A DNA stretch of 27,975 bases, taken from Chara braunii (lineage: Eukaryota > Streptophyta > Charophyceae > Charales > Characeae). How positions within the stretch are numbered: position 1 is the first letter of the stretch; every line of letters begins with the position of its first letter. The translations under genes were made by a program, and so were the position numbers. The stretch is from assembly GCA_003427395.1 (NCBI GenBank), contig BFEA01000057.1, positions 1,874,779-1,902,753 of the forward strand, read 5' to 3'. Positions 9,642-19,302 of this stretch are shown here, piece by piece. Under the pieces are notes generated by a model. It made no database searches, was not told the DNA's origin, and worked only from the letters and a program-made list of their open reading frames with translations.

Positions 9642-10148
9642 TTAGTAGTAATACCCGCCGACCGAAAAGGTCGAAGGGTTGATCGGGTTAATGCTGTGTC
9701 GGGTAGATCCACGACACAGACTGGTAGATCCACGACACACTGAGACTTGGTCTGGTTCCTGCCTACCTACTGGTACCGGGCGTCTGAAAGTGTTAGCTTT
9801 TACTCGACCTTCGAGTCGGGTACTCGGATCTACCTCTACTTGGTGAGGTACCAACTTACCTACCACTTTAGTGTTTTCCCTGCCACGACCATCAAAGGTC
9901 GCGGCCATAGCTAGGTAGCGGCCTACCCTCCACTTGAGAGTGTTTTTCCCGCCGTGACCCTCAATGTCGCAACCAAGGCTAAGTACCAGCCTTCGGGCCT
10001 TCCAATTAACCAAGTACCCTGACGGGTCGCACACACACTCAAGCCGACAAGCACTCAGACAAGCATGCAGGCCGGCAAGTATGCACGTCCGCAAGCTCGG
10101 AAACCGGCTGAGGCGACTAGGCAGACTCAGTCCCGATGTTGTATACAT
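9642..10148 (-). CDS. Possible repeat-containing ORF, 168 codons, unknown
   Basis: I do not recognise this protein. It is the longest stop-free minus-strand frame in a GC-richer island, excluding frames that cross the N gap or low-complexity DNA and the Helitron fragments. It contains three diverged tandem protein repeats of about 23-27 residues with an E-G-x-G-x-x-NT pattern (roughly residues 58-125), matching DNA repeats whose periods (69 and 81 bases) are multiples of three. A second repeat near the C-terminus, CRGSTSL, has a 21-base period (17-base identical DNA repeats at 9702-9718 and 9723-9739). The N-terminal third is Leu/Ser/Cys-rich. No start context, splice site or domain confirms it. 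It may equally be a stop-free accident across a GC-rich minisatellite. Confidence 0.22.
   Translation of the reverse strand: MYTTSGLSLPSRLSRFPSLRTCILAGLHACLSACRLECVCDPSGYLVNWKARRLVLSLGCDIEGHGGKNTLKWRVGRYLAMAATFDGRGRENTKVVGKLVPHQVEVDPSTRLEGRVKANTFRRPVPVGRQEPDQVSVCRGSTSLCRGSTRHSINPINPSTFSVGGYYY
9784..9990. repeat. GC-rich tandem repeat, three units of 69-81 bp
   Basis: Units share an AGTGTTTTCCC-like segment (anchors near 9790, 9871 and 9940), then a CGACC...GTCG inverted pair and CTANGTANC. Spacing is 81 then 69 bases. These underlie the protein repeats of the overlapping minus-strand ORF. Confidence 0.7.
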
Positions 10149-10176
10149 ATTGAAGTTGCTCTCCTTTTACTTGAAG

Positions 10177-10276
10177 AGGGCGCTAGCTCAGTAGGTTTAG
10201 GACAGACTGTCAAGTTGGAGACGCAGGGATCGAATCGGCCTCGACCTTGAGTTAACTCCTTTTTACGAGGAGTTTT
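10177..10276 (+). ncRNA. Possible Pol III unit: tRNA-like promoter, hairpin and T run
   Basis: Box A-like TAGCTCAGTAGG at 10184-10195 matches the tRNA D-arm consensus. Box B-like GGATCGAATCG follows at 10227-10237, a normal tRNA spacing. The intervening arms do not fold into a standard tRNA and the acceptor and T stems are poor. Downstream, AACTCCT (10254-10260) pairs with AGGAGTT (10268-10274), and TTTT (10273-10276) overlaps its end, as a Pol III terminator would. A tRNA-derived SINE head or small Pol III transcript is the best reading. Confidence 0.4.
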
Positions 10277-10357
10277 ACTTCCGTTTTCACCCGCGGATGA
10301 TTGGCGGGGACTTGAACGGGTGACTTCAAGATTATAAGTTAGTTAGAGTTAGTTGTA

Positions 10358-10390
10358 GTGGTTAGCCTCGTTTGAAAACGAGGGCACCAC
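10358..10390. other. Strong hairpin
   Basis: CCTCGTTT (10366-10373) pairs with AAACGAGG (10376-10383) around a two-base loop, and GTGGT (10358-10362) pairs with ACCAC (10386-10390). Total 13 pairs in 33 bases. Function is unknown; it lies about 80 bases after the tRNA-like unit. Confidence 0.75.
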
Positions 10391-11260
10391 AGATGGCACG
10401 ATAGGGTAGTTTGGTAGTTAGATTTTTCTTGTTTAATTTCATTATTTTTCTTTTTCTTCTTTTCTTTATGCCTTTTTTTTCTCTTATAGATTTATTGTTT
10501 ATTTATTTTTGGTTTATTTTTCCTCCTCCGTTCTCATATGAGAAACTTTTTTTTGAATTTGTCGAAGAACCTGGGCAGTTTCATTTCCGGGTTTTTTTCG
10601 ATGTCCGTGCCGATATCTAAGTTCGACACATGTCGGGGGGGGGGGACAAGGGACTCGGAGATAGGGGACGAGGGTGATGACTACAGGGGAGGGAAGATTG
10701 CAGGAGGAGGGCGAAGAAAGGAGGCTGCAGCACGATGCGGCCAGGCAGACCGCACGGTGAAATGGGCGAGGTGACAGCCAGGGAGAGAAGGAACAGCGCC
10801 GTGAGAGAGAAGGAGAAGCGCTTCGCGGGGAAAAACAGAAGGGAGAATCGCACTAAGATGGTAGCGTGTGCAAGCAAGGAAGCAGATAGCGGCGCGCAGG
10901 AGAAGGAGGAGAAGAAGAAGAAGAGGAAGAAGAAGAAAAAGAAATAGAAGAAGAAGAAGAAGGAGGAGGAAGAAGTAGGAGAAGAGAGAAAGGGGGACTA
11001 AGTAACCATCTCACCTAGGCGATGCCAACAATGTCGTAAGGGCGGATCCCTCATCCGCCCAGCTCGTTGGAAGGTGCGCTTGCGCTCGTTCTGTCCTCCA
11101 TGGCAGGATCTGGATGCGCTACACATCGGAACGGATTGTCTCGCGGAACAGGGAACATCCGACTGTGGACGGCAACGACTATGACAACGACGACGATAAT
11201 GTGGAAGGAGAAAAATAACAGGTAGATCCCTTATCTTGTGGCCTACCTATTGCCACTTCT
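10391..11260. other. Low-complexity stretch: T-rich, G run, purine-rich
   Basis: A pyrimidine/T-rich segment (about 10420-10560) is followed by a run of 11 G (10635-10645). Then comes a GA-rich part and an AAG/GAA-rich block at 10900-10975. The frames on either strand through this are low-complexity and not credible genes. Confidence 0.7.
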
Positions 11261-11830
11261 CTACGGATCCACCACTAAAGCACGACAATATACACTACTA
11301 CTACGAGTGTGTGTGTGTGAGGGCGATTGTAAATACGTGTACGTAAGCTTGTGTGTGAGAGTGTCCATCTGAATCGCACGACGGGTCTCAGAATACTTCC
11401 ATAAAAAAAAAAAAAAAAAAAAAAAAAATCGAATGAATCTTTCGCTAGAATATAGTAGTATACACAACTACACTTGTTTGCTTGGTTGTGCTCGTGCGGG
11501 TGTGTGTGTGAGTGTGTGGATGTGTATCTCGCAGTTAATCTCATGGAACTTTTGTCGATAAGATGAGTAAACATAAAATAAAATAAAAATAAAAATAAAA
11601 TCAAATGAATCTACCGCTAAATATGGGTAGGTACATTACCACGCATGCGTGTGTGAATATATGTGTATATGTACGTAGGTGTGTGTGTGTGTGTGTGTGT
11701 GCGAGTGCGAGTGAACTGATCGCACGACGATCGACTTGGCTACTCTCGTCTATAGGACGAGCAAAATCGGACGAATCTACAGCTACAACATGGGACTAAA
11801 CTACACGTGTGAGCGTGTGAGTATGTGCGT
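11261..11830. repeat. Degenerate ~170-bp tandem array
   Basis: Four units are anchored on GGATCC or GAATCT at 11265, 11435, 11607 and 11773, giving periods of 170, 172 and 166 bases. Each unit begins with a GAATCTACCGCTA-like motif, then ACTAC or ATTACC, then a (GT)n-rich part. The first three then continue with a variable segment (CGCACGACG in two of them) and an A-rich end. One A run reaches 26 bases (11403-11428). Confidence 0.8.
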
Positions 11831-11953
11831 ACGTGCGTTTGTGTGTGTGAGAGACAGAGAAAGAGAGAGAGACTTATCTGTGATGTCATAGCCCCAGCTT
11901 CGTCTTCGAGGTACCTGCATCAAGGCGCCACTTCAGAGCTTAGTACCTAGCAC

Positions 11954-12010
<57 letters not shown>

Positions 12011-12140
12011 CAAACACATACACGGAGAGAGTGCGAGAGAGAAAGACAGGGGAGGGGGGGGGTCGACTTTCCCCTATTTGCAAGGGAACCTGGATCGCAT
12101 TGTGGCCAGGTACGGTGCAGGAGGAAGGTGGCCACGTGGA
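11830..12140. repeat. GT/GA microsatellites and a short exon-like segment
   Basis: Contains (GT)n at 11953-11976 and (GA)n at 11977-12006. On the minus strand, 11914-11878 follows a GATGCAG acceptor-like site and begins GTACC, like the sequence after the 199-base intron-like segments, but the downstream site reads ATAAGT rather than a GT donor. Probably a decayed relative of those modules. Confidence 0.5.
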
Positions 12141-12375
12141 AGAGAGGAAGAGAAGAAGAAGAAGAAGAAGGAGAAGAGGAAGAAGAAGAAGGAGAGGGCG
12201 AAGGAGAGAGAAGAAGAAGAAGGAGAAGAAGAAGGAGAAGGGGAAGAGGAAGAAGAAGAAGGAGAGGGCGAAGGACAGAGAAGAAGAAGAAGGAGAAGAA
12301 GAAGGAGAAGGAGAAGAAGAAGAAGAAGGAGAAGAAGAAGGAAGAAGAAGAAGAAGAAGAGAGAAAAGCAAGGGA
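12138..12375. repeat. (GAA/GGA)n purine tract
   Basis: About 235 bases of nearly pure A/G on the + strand, composed of GAAGAA and GGAGAA repeats with higher-order repetition of ~65-75 bases. The long Glu/Arg/Lys or Ser/Leu frames on both strands are artefacts of this composition. Confidence 0.95.
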
Positions 12376-12384
12376 GGAGATGAG

Positions 12385-12600
12385 GAGGAGACATAACCGC
12401 CATCGATTTCCGGCTTGCACCGTCATCCCGTGGGGTTCTGGAAAGACAGTTGCGGCTCTGGTGTGGTGCTGTCTTCGTACCCGCACTCGCCATAGCGTGT
12501 TCTGTTTAGGGGTGTCGTGATTGGTAGGGAGTTCTGCGCTCTTGACATCCGAGTGGTGGAGGTGGGCATGGCCATGCATCCGCTGCCTACCATGTGGATA
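12385..12600. other. Non-repetitive spacer
   Basis: GC-balanced sequence between the purine tract and the second part of the ~170-bp array. Frames here extend from the purine-tract artefacts; no gene is recognisable. Confidence 0.4.
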
Positions 12601-12619
12601 CCTTTCTACGAGAGGATGA

Positions 12620-12990
12620 GGAAATTCGAACGGATCTATCACTAAAGCCCGACAATGTACACCACTACTACGTGAGTGTGTGTGTATGGTGTATGTTTTG
12701 CTTGGTTGTGTGAGTGTGCGTGTGCGTGGGTGACAGGTTGCGCAACTAGTCTCAAGCTACCCTCTCGATTGGATAAGGCAAATTGTATGAATATGCCGAT
12801 AGAACATGAGAATACGCACTTGTCATACTTATCTGCTTGATGCGTGCGTGCATGAGTGAGTGTGTGTGCATGTGGGTGAGTGTATACGTTTGAGAGTGTG
12901 TATGTTTGAGTATGCTGGTTTGTGTGTATGTTCGTGTTCGTGTTGTGTGTGCGTTCGTTTTCGTGTGCATGTTTGTGTGTGTGTGTGTGT
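12620..12990. repeat. Second block of the ~170-bp array and GT-rich DNA
   Basis: 12631-12674 matches 11264-11305 closely (CGGATC, CACTAAAGC, CGACAAT, TACAC, CTACTAC). A weaker unit starts near 12789, about 157 bases on. GT-rich sequence with a pure (GT)n at 12972-12994 follows. Confidence 0.7.
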
Positions 12991-13085
12991 GTGTGATCTA
13001 TCGCTGTCGTTTGGGGCTTGTGAGAGAGGGAGAGAGAGAGCGGGGGAACTCACACACACACAGAGTACGAAAGAGAGAGACATAC

Positions 13086-13253
13086 CTGGTGCTTGAGGCG
13101 AGCGACATAGGCTGAGATTTTCTCATACTTTGTGAGAGCTGTTGACATTATCAGTGGCATTGTAGATAGGCTAAATAGGATCTGCCATCTGTAGTCTAGG
13201 CGCCGAGCGCCAGATACGATATCAAACATTGGTTCTTCGTGATGATGATGAGA
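13086..13253 (-). CDS. Exon-like open segment, 56 codons, unknown protein
   Basis: Read on the minus strand, a TAG (possible acceptor) is followed by 168 bases open in one frame, ending exactly at CAG|GTATGT, a strong donor. The peptide starts with a short His run, has a hydrophobic middle (ILFSLSTMPLIMSTAL) and a basic helical C-terminal part (TKYEKISAYVARLKHQ). The upstream polypyrimidine tract is weak. Related sequence with the same donor position occurs near 13606 and 14297 on the same strand. I do not recognise a family; it is either a real exon or part of a repeated module carrying splice signals. Confidence 0.35.
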
Positions 13254-13403
13254 CTATTCCAGCATTGTCAATTAGGAGCTCTTGGTGTGTTCTTATTTGG
13301 TGAATCTCGTGATGCAATTCTGCTGTTGGTTCGAGGTCAAGACTATCTGGTCTCATGTGTATGATACTGCTTGGTTTTTAAAAATTCGCTATCGTTCATT
13401 TAT

Positions 13404-13405
13404 TA

Positions 13406-13455
<50 letters not shown>

Positions 13456-13458
13456 TAT
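13404..13458. repeat. (ATT)n microsatellite
   Basis: About 18 ATT/TTA triplets, followed by an AT-rich part with (TA)n at about 13482-13502. Confidence 0.97.
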
Positions 13459-14056
13459 GATGTTTTAATCATAGTTAGAATATATATATATATACATATA
13501 TATCAGTTGAAATGTTAGAGGTGGTAGACGGGTGGTCGGTGGTCTTCAGCGAAGGAGGCAAGTGTGTAGGTGGTCAAGGTCTGATAAGGGGAGACGAGTA
13601 CATACCTGATGTATGAGGGAGCTCGGCTTTCGTGTTGACGTCATGTGCAATTGTCACCTAGACTGAGTGAGCCTGTTGCGAGGATGCAACTGTAGTTGAG
13701 TAAGGCGAGTAGTGTAGGTTGGGGGTTGGGCACCAGACAGGGAACAACGACATTGGATACTGTGTAGGTGCAACAGAGGGCTTGAACTTTGGTTGTATTG
13801 CCCTTATTGGATGGAGTATCGGTGCTTTTGTGCTCTCTGCCTGTACACTACTACGTGAAAATCTGTGTGATTTCGCTACTTGGTTTACTGTATATCGTTC
13901 CTACTCATACACCCTACAGTTGAGTGATTAGTTCCTGCTGATTATGTCCCTGCCCTTTGTACACACCACCTATTGCTCCTGCCGATTGAATGGTCCGGTG
14001 GAGTGTCTGGACCGCGGTAGTCTCGGGGGTTTGCTGTCGGGGGTGCTGTGAGAACT
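13459..14056 (-). other. Second exon-like module and spacer
   Basis: A minus-strand donor CAG|GTATGT lies with its exon end at 13606. Upstream sequence to about 13770 aligns with that upstream of the 14297 donor, both beginning CAGTATCC and sharing CAACCCCC/CAATCTACC and SSQ-coding triplets. Frames are short and stop before the donor, so this copy looks decayed. No other gene is seen. Confidence 0.4.
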
Positions 14057-14073
14057 TCATTGAACTTCATCGT

Positions 14074-14296
14074 CTAAAAGAAAGGGAGGAAACATGCAAA
14101 GAAAGGGAGAAGGAGAAGTGGAAGAAAGAGAAGAGGGAGAAGAAGGAGAAAAAACGATGAGAAAAGGATGGGAAGTAAAGAAAAGAGAAGGAGAGACAGA
14201 CAAAAACACAAACAAACACACACAGAGAAAGAAACAGACAGACAGACAAGTGAAAGGGAGCGAGAAAAATGATGATGATGGTGATAAGGCACGTAC
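14074..14296 (-). other. Intron-like segment, third module
   Basis: Minus-strand donor CCAG|GTACGT, a 223-base pyrimidine-rich body (CTGTCTGTCTG, TTCTTCTCC) and acceptor CTTTTAG. The sequence after the acceptor (14073 to 13942) is open for 43 codons in the frame beginning ACG ATG. The frame before it (open from the gap edge) ends at a TGA before the donor, so no single frame reads across. Confidence 0.45.
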
Positions 14297-14454
14297 CTGG
14301 TATTGGCGTTGGTCTGCATTGAACAACATCTTCAAGCACTCCGTTGGCTGCTAACATCCACAGTTGCATTGTCAGTTAGTGGGCAGATAGTAGCTGTGTA
14401 GAGGGTAGATTGGGCACTGGGCGCAGGACTGAGAAATAATAACTCTGGATACTG

Positions 14455-15379
14455 NNNNNNNNNNNNNNNNNNNNNNNNNNNNNNNNNNNNNNNNNNNNNN
14501 NNNNNNNNNNNNNNNNNNNNNNNNNNNNNNNNNNNNNNNNNNNNNNNNNNNNNNNNNNNNNNNNNNNNNNNNNNNNNNNNNNNNNNNNNNNNNNNNNNNN
14601 NNNNNNNNNNNNNNNNNNNNNNNNNNNNNNNNNNNNNNNNNNNNNNNNNNNNNNNNNNNNNNNNNNNNNNNNNNNNNNNNNNNNNNNNNNNNNNNNNNNN
14701 NNNNNNNNNNNNNNNNNNNNNNNNNNNNNNNNNNNNNNNNNNNNNNNNNNNNNNNNNNNNNNNNNNNNNNNNNNNNNNNNNNNNNNNNNNNNNNNNNNNN
14801 NNNNNNNNNNNNNNNNNNNNNNNNNNNNNNNNNNNNNNNNNNNNNNNNNNNNNNNNNNNNNNNNNNNNNNNNNNNNNNNNNNNNNNNNNNNNNNNNNNNN
14901 NNNNNNNNNNNNNNNNNNNNNNNNNNNNNNNNNNNNNNNNNNNNNNNNNNNNNNNNNNNNNNNNNNNNNNNNNNNNNNNNNNNNNNNNNNNNNNNNNNNN
15001 NNNNNNNNNNNNNNNNNNNNNNNNNNNNNNNNNNNNNNNNNNNNNNNNNNNNNNNNNNNNNNNNNNNNNNNNNNNNNNNNNNNNNNNNNNNNNNNNNNNN
15101 NNNNNNNNNNNNNNNNNNNNNNNNNNNNNNNNNNNNNNNNNNNNNNNNNNNNNNNNNNNNNNNNNNNNNNNNNNNNNNNNNNNNNNNNNNNNNNNNNNNN
15201 NNNNNNNNNNNNNNNNNNNNNNNNNNNNNNNNNNNNNNNNNNNNNNNNNNNNNNNNNNNNNNNNNNNNNNNNNNNNNNNNNNNNNNNNNNNNNNNNNNNN
15301 NNNNNNNNNNNNNNNNNNNNNNNNNNNNNNNNNNNNNNNNNNNNNNNNNNNNNNNNNNNNNNNNNNNNNNNNNNNNNNN
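14455..15379. other. Assembly gap (925 N)
   Basis: Uninterrupted N. Length may be an estimate. Frames reported across it are meaningless. Confidence 1.
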
Positions 15380-15592
15380 CAGCAGCGTCCGCGCACAGCC
15401 AACGTCAAGCCAGTGCCTAGATAGTGTAGCAAGACTGAATATTGACACCCTGGGGACAAGCCTTATGAAGTGTTTGAAGAGGCAATCTGGCCTCAGGTCT
15501 CCTACCCACAGGTGTGCAGATTGACTCACACCCGAGGGCCTGGATTGTGCACAGTCGCAGACTCCCCCTTGGTCCTGCTGCTGTCTGGGTAC

Positions 15593-15791
15593 CTGCATAC
15601 AAAACAGACAGAGAGACCAACAGACACAGGCAGGTACGGACAAACAGGCGGGCGGACAAACAGACGAACAGACACAGACATGCAGACATAAGGACAAATA
15701 GACAGACAATAACAGGCACATAGATACAAAGGAAAAGAGATTGAGAGAGAAAAGAGGAGGAGACGAAGAGAAAAGAAAGGAGGAAACTTAC
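15593..15791 (-). other. Intron-like segment in copy B
   Basis: Minus-strand segment with donor CAG|GTAAGT, a long polypyrimidine body made of degenerate TCTG/TGTC repeats, and acceptor TATGCAG. Length is 199 bases, as in copy A. The downstream minus-strand frame (15592 to 15380) is open for 71 codons up to the gap. It may be a genuine intron of a duplicated gene or part of a repeat that happens to carry splice signals. Confidence 0.5.
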
Positions 15792-16780
15792 CTGGTCTTC
15801 GCCGACTGTCGACACTGGGAGCTACACACAATTATTAGTATTATTATTATTATTATTGTAGGTAGTGTGCCCTCGCGGGGCTCTTATCAGAAATGCAGAT
15901 GTTTCTGAGCAGGGACCCCATTAAGCTTCGTGCCCGCCCTAAGTGAAGGCGGGCTTGAGTATCCACGAGAGAGGCTTGTCGCAGCGTCTTCTACCGTGAG
16001 TCTCGGACAGTTGTTGCACGCGTGTTGGTTACAAGGCAGCGTGAGCCTTTTGCTGGCTCTCCTCTGAAGCAACAGCTACGCTGCACAGTTAAGCTCAGAG
16101 CCTCGGTTGGTTGCGCCCTGGGCACCCGCACATTCATTGTGAGCCCGACACATCACTAAGTAACCGCGGGCTACTGAGAATGCGGCATTGTCGACACATC
16201 TGCCCCACGGGCCGATGCAGACACATCGAACATTCAGAGCCTGGGTAATCCGAGGTGTGCCTAACTGTAAAGGGCCCAGACCCTCAACTATTGAAACGAG
16301 CTTGGGTGCGGACACTAGGGCCCGAGCGGAAGCTACTAACAACTTCCACGACCAAACCCAGATAGTCCAGCGACAGCAACATTTCCCATATAGGGAGGAG
16401 GTCATCCAGTCGAGGGCATTCTGGCCTAGGCAAGCAAGGCGGACACTCTGCTGCAACGTTGCAGAAGTGTCTGCATGTGCGCAAGATAGCCTTGGGTATG
16501 CGCAGACATTGAGTAGTGTGGGGTGCAACAGCGCTGCGACACAGCAGAGCATTAAGAGCCATAGGCCGACTGCAACCCGCTAGGCAGAAAAGAGCAACAT
16601 TGAATACTCAGGGTTTGAACACTGGCTCACGACGTCACTACATCGCTCTCATTTGGATAGGAATCTTGGTACATTTCAACTCTCTACTCGTTACATGACT
16701 ATTTGGACTTCTGCATGTTTAATTGCAACTTAGTCCTCTGTGTACCGCGCTTACTCATATTACTTGCATTATTATTATTA

Positions 16781-16824
<44 letters not shown>

Positions 16825-17254
16825 TTTATTATTATTATTATTTGTTTTTACTTCATTACCTACACCGTTTGTTGTGATCTGATTGCCAGAGCAATTAGAC
16901 ATGTGCATGCGATCCCGTTCCTAGTTAGAGCCGTGATCACCTTCGTGCACGCTGGCCTAGAGCAAGTGTGAGTGCTGATTGATTGATGTATGGATGGGTG
17001 ACAAAATAAGGCTCAAGGGTGAAAAACATCCTATTACTCGTCTCTATATGTGTACATATCTTAGATAGTTAGGTTGACAGACTGAAGATGGGGTACTCTT
17101 GTGCAGGTCATCCCATGGTCTGTCTAAGTCTAAACCAGTTAGACTAAAAGAAGGGGCACGATACTCATGTCCGAGTTATCCTACTGCTTGAGTAAGTATG
17201 AGGTGAAGGCTTCTGTCGGAGTCTTCTTACTTCATACTTACCTTTGATCAGACT

Positions 17255-17342
17255 ATATTATAGTTCACCGATAAAATTGAAGTTCACATCGCTGAACTTC
17301 GTGTAGAGCGATAGTGAGGGAGGTATTGAGACCATATGACCT
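17255..17342. other. 88-base indel present only in copy B
   Basis: Copy A joins the flanking sequences directly (near 1915). The extra segment contains an eight-base inverted repeat, GAAGTTCA at 17279-17286 and TGAACTTC at 17293-17300. No target-site duplication is clear, so insertion in B and deletion in A are both possible. Confidence 0.85.
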
Positions 17343-18545
17343 GTGTGTGATTGCAGGTCCTCTTAATCAAGGAGACTCGTTATGAGTCTACTATGCAAGA
17401 CTGCATGTTGTTGCCTTATGGTAACGGGTTGGCTTCTAACTCAATCTTCACCCACCCTCTACACCCACACTTTGCATCAACCTTTGCACTAAATGGCATT
17501 TCTGTTTCAGGTGATTGTCTTAAGGGTCTTTGTTTTGGTCAAAAGAGGTCCTTGAATGACTAAGTCGAAAAGGGAATGTATGACTAAAAGGTTTGAAAGC
17601 GTAAGTGTAATGTGTGTGAGAGTGAATGAATGGTTGACTGTGCTAGGATTGTGTAATGTGATTGACACTTGTTTGCAGGTCATTAAGAAGATCAACCACG
17701 TGTTATTCACTCTACTCGCATTGTTGAACTTATGACGAGCCTCGACTCAGACATTTTGTCGACTCGTAACCTTTGTACATTTGGTTTGGATGTTTCGACT
17801 CTACTCCTTGATGCTAAATAGAATAGGACAATTGGCATGGCCATGAGCCTATTTTTTTATTCTGATGCATATTTGACAGGCTATTAGCCTACCTTTAGTC
17901 ATGATGTTTGCTTGAAAGGCGAAGAGCGTATTGATTGTTTTCTCTTTCGAAAGTTAAACTCTGTTCATTCTGATGTTTGCCTCTGTTTGTGTAAAAATGT
18001 AAAAGATATCTCCTTGCCTCCACAGTCTGAACTTTTGAAATGTATTCATTATGTTTGTATCACTCTGAAATAATTTTATAACATACGTAGGTTACGGGTG
18101 ATGTGCAGAGAGATTAGAAAATTAGTATGCGCGATAGATCGTTAGTCTAATCGACCAGAACAGTAAGCCGGTCCGGGAGATGAGCACCCTGATGCCCGAC
18201 ACGTAAACGGGTCAGTCTTAGGCGTTCAACCACGCGTATACCTATGCTACGGCGGTCGAGAAAACGCCCTCGGCCGACCTACCTCTACAAAGGCATGTAA
18301 AAGCCTTCGCATGTGGGCCGGTAGCTCAGCAGGGATACGCCTACCCGAGGGTGGTGAAAGCCCCTCGGGTAGAGGTAAGTTGTACCTCGCGACGTTCCGA
18401 CCTGTCGCTGGGCGTCGTGAGAGGTATAGCACGAGCTCACGGTCGGAGTGGTGACTTACTGTTCTTTCAAGGAAAAAATCCTGTGTGACACGACCGTGAG
18501 GTTTTGCGGCACCCCATCAGGGCGAGGGACCGCCGCGCGCGACAG

Positions 18546-19300
18546 CGCTCTACGACGAAGTCCTGCAAAATCCTGCGTGATGCGGCCGGGAGGGTCCCCC
18601 TGCGGGACCGATGCGCCCAACAGTATCCGATCATAACATGCATAAGTCGTCAATCCGCACCCCTTCCTTTATCATTGGTCGGATGCACTTTGAAGCAAGG
18701 GAAGACTGCACGGAGTCAATCCCCTGGCGGCCGCATCCCCAAAAGAAACATTCACATAACGACACAGTTACTTGGAACCTCACGTTCTCGCGATGTTTTT
18801 CAGCAATAGTCAGTCATACCCTGTCAGACCCCTTCTACTCAATCAATGTTTTTCTTTCCCTTGTACAACATTCTCTCTTTCCCTTGTCTTCGGGCTTATT
18901 CATGAAAAACCCTTGACACAAAAGTACTTTCTCTTATTGGTACAGTCATAGGTAGTTACCTGAAGGTTATATGTTTAGGGTTTAGGGGTTAGGCAGAAAT
19001 GTGCGTACCTGACTGCTCCCTGCCTCCTGAGTTCCGCCTGAACTCCAGCAGAGCTCCCACAATCGCTTTGTGACTTGGATATGTCTAAGCTGAGCAAAAG
19101 AGGAAATTAAAGTCCCTCGAGACTTTTTCAGAGTTCTTCAATGATATCCCTTTCTCGCTACCACTGTCTTAGGATAGTTAGCATGTGTGAGGTTTAGAAG
19201 AGAACAGAGGAGGTAGGTCTTTGTCACAATTGACGGGAACTCCCTCCCCTCCAATTTCCTCGCGTTCTTCCATATTTTATCCCATCCTAGCATATGACGT
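18546..19300. other. Non-coding stretch with a short telomere-like motif
   Basis: Sequence after copy B. It includes a GGTCCC/GGGACC hairpin (18593-18609) and two TTTAGGG units followed by GTTAGG at 18974-18993. Frames are short and unrecognised. Confidence 0.5.
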
Positions 19301-19302
19301 TG

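Larger units (their letters stand above)
15380..18545. repeat. Large direct repeat, copy B (~3.2 kb)
   Basis: Direct copy of 1-3118, beginning at the first base after the N gap. It keeps the same order of landmarks: intron-like segment 15593-15791, (ATT)n tracts at 15831-15857 and 16768-16842, hairpins around 17088-17241, and a GC-rich structured end at 18300-18545. It differs from copy A by shorter ATT arrays, an extra 88 bases at 17255-17342 and many transitions. In the minus-strand frame that starts after the intron-like segment (15592 down to the gap), copy B stays open for 71 codons, whereas copy A meets a TAG four codons in. Beyond 18545 the sequence is unrelated to that beyond 3118. 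Confidence 0.93.

Noticed and set aside
11947-12642. Long Ser/Leu-, Glu- or Arg-rich ORFs on both strands (up to 231 codons)
   Set aside because: They are produced by the (GAA/GGA)n and (GA)n microsatellites, which lack stops in several frames at once.
14332-15721. Minus-strand ORFs of 375 and 449 codons
   Set aside because: Most of their length is the N gap. Only the short ends are real sequence, and the gap size cannot be trusted to keep frame.
16076-16583. Overlapping ORFs on both strands (158 and 131 codons) in copy B
   Set aside because: In copy A the corresponding frames are broken by stops or frame changes, and both strands are open at once, so composition rather than coding explains them.
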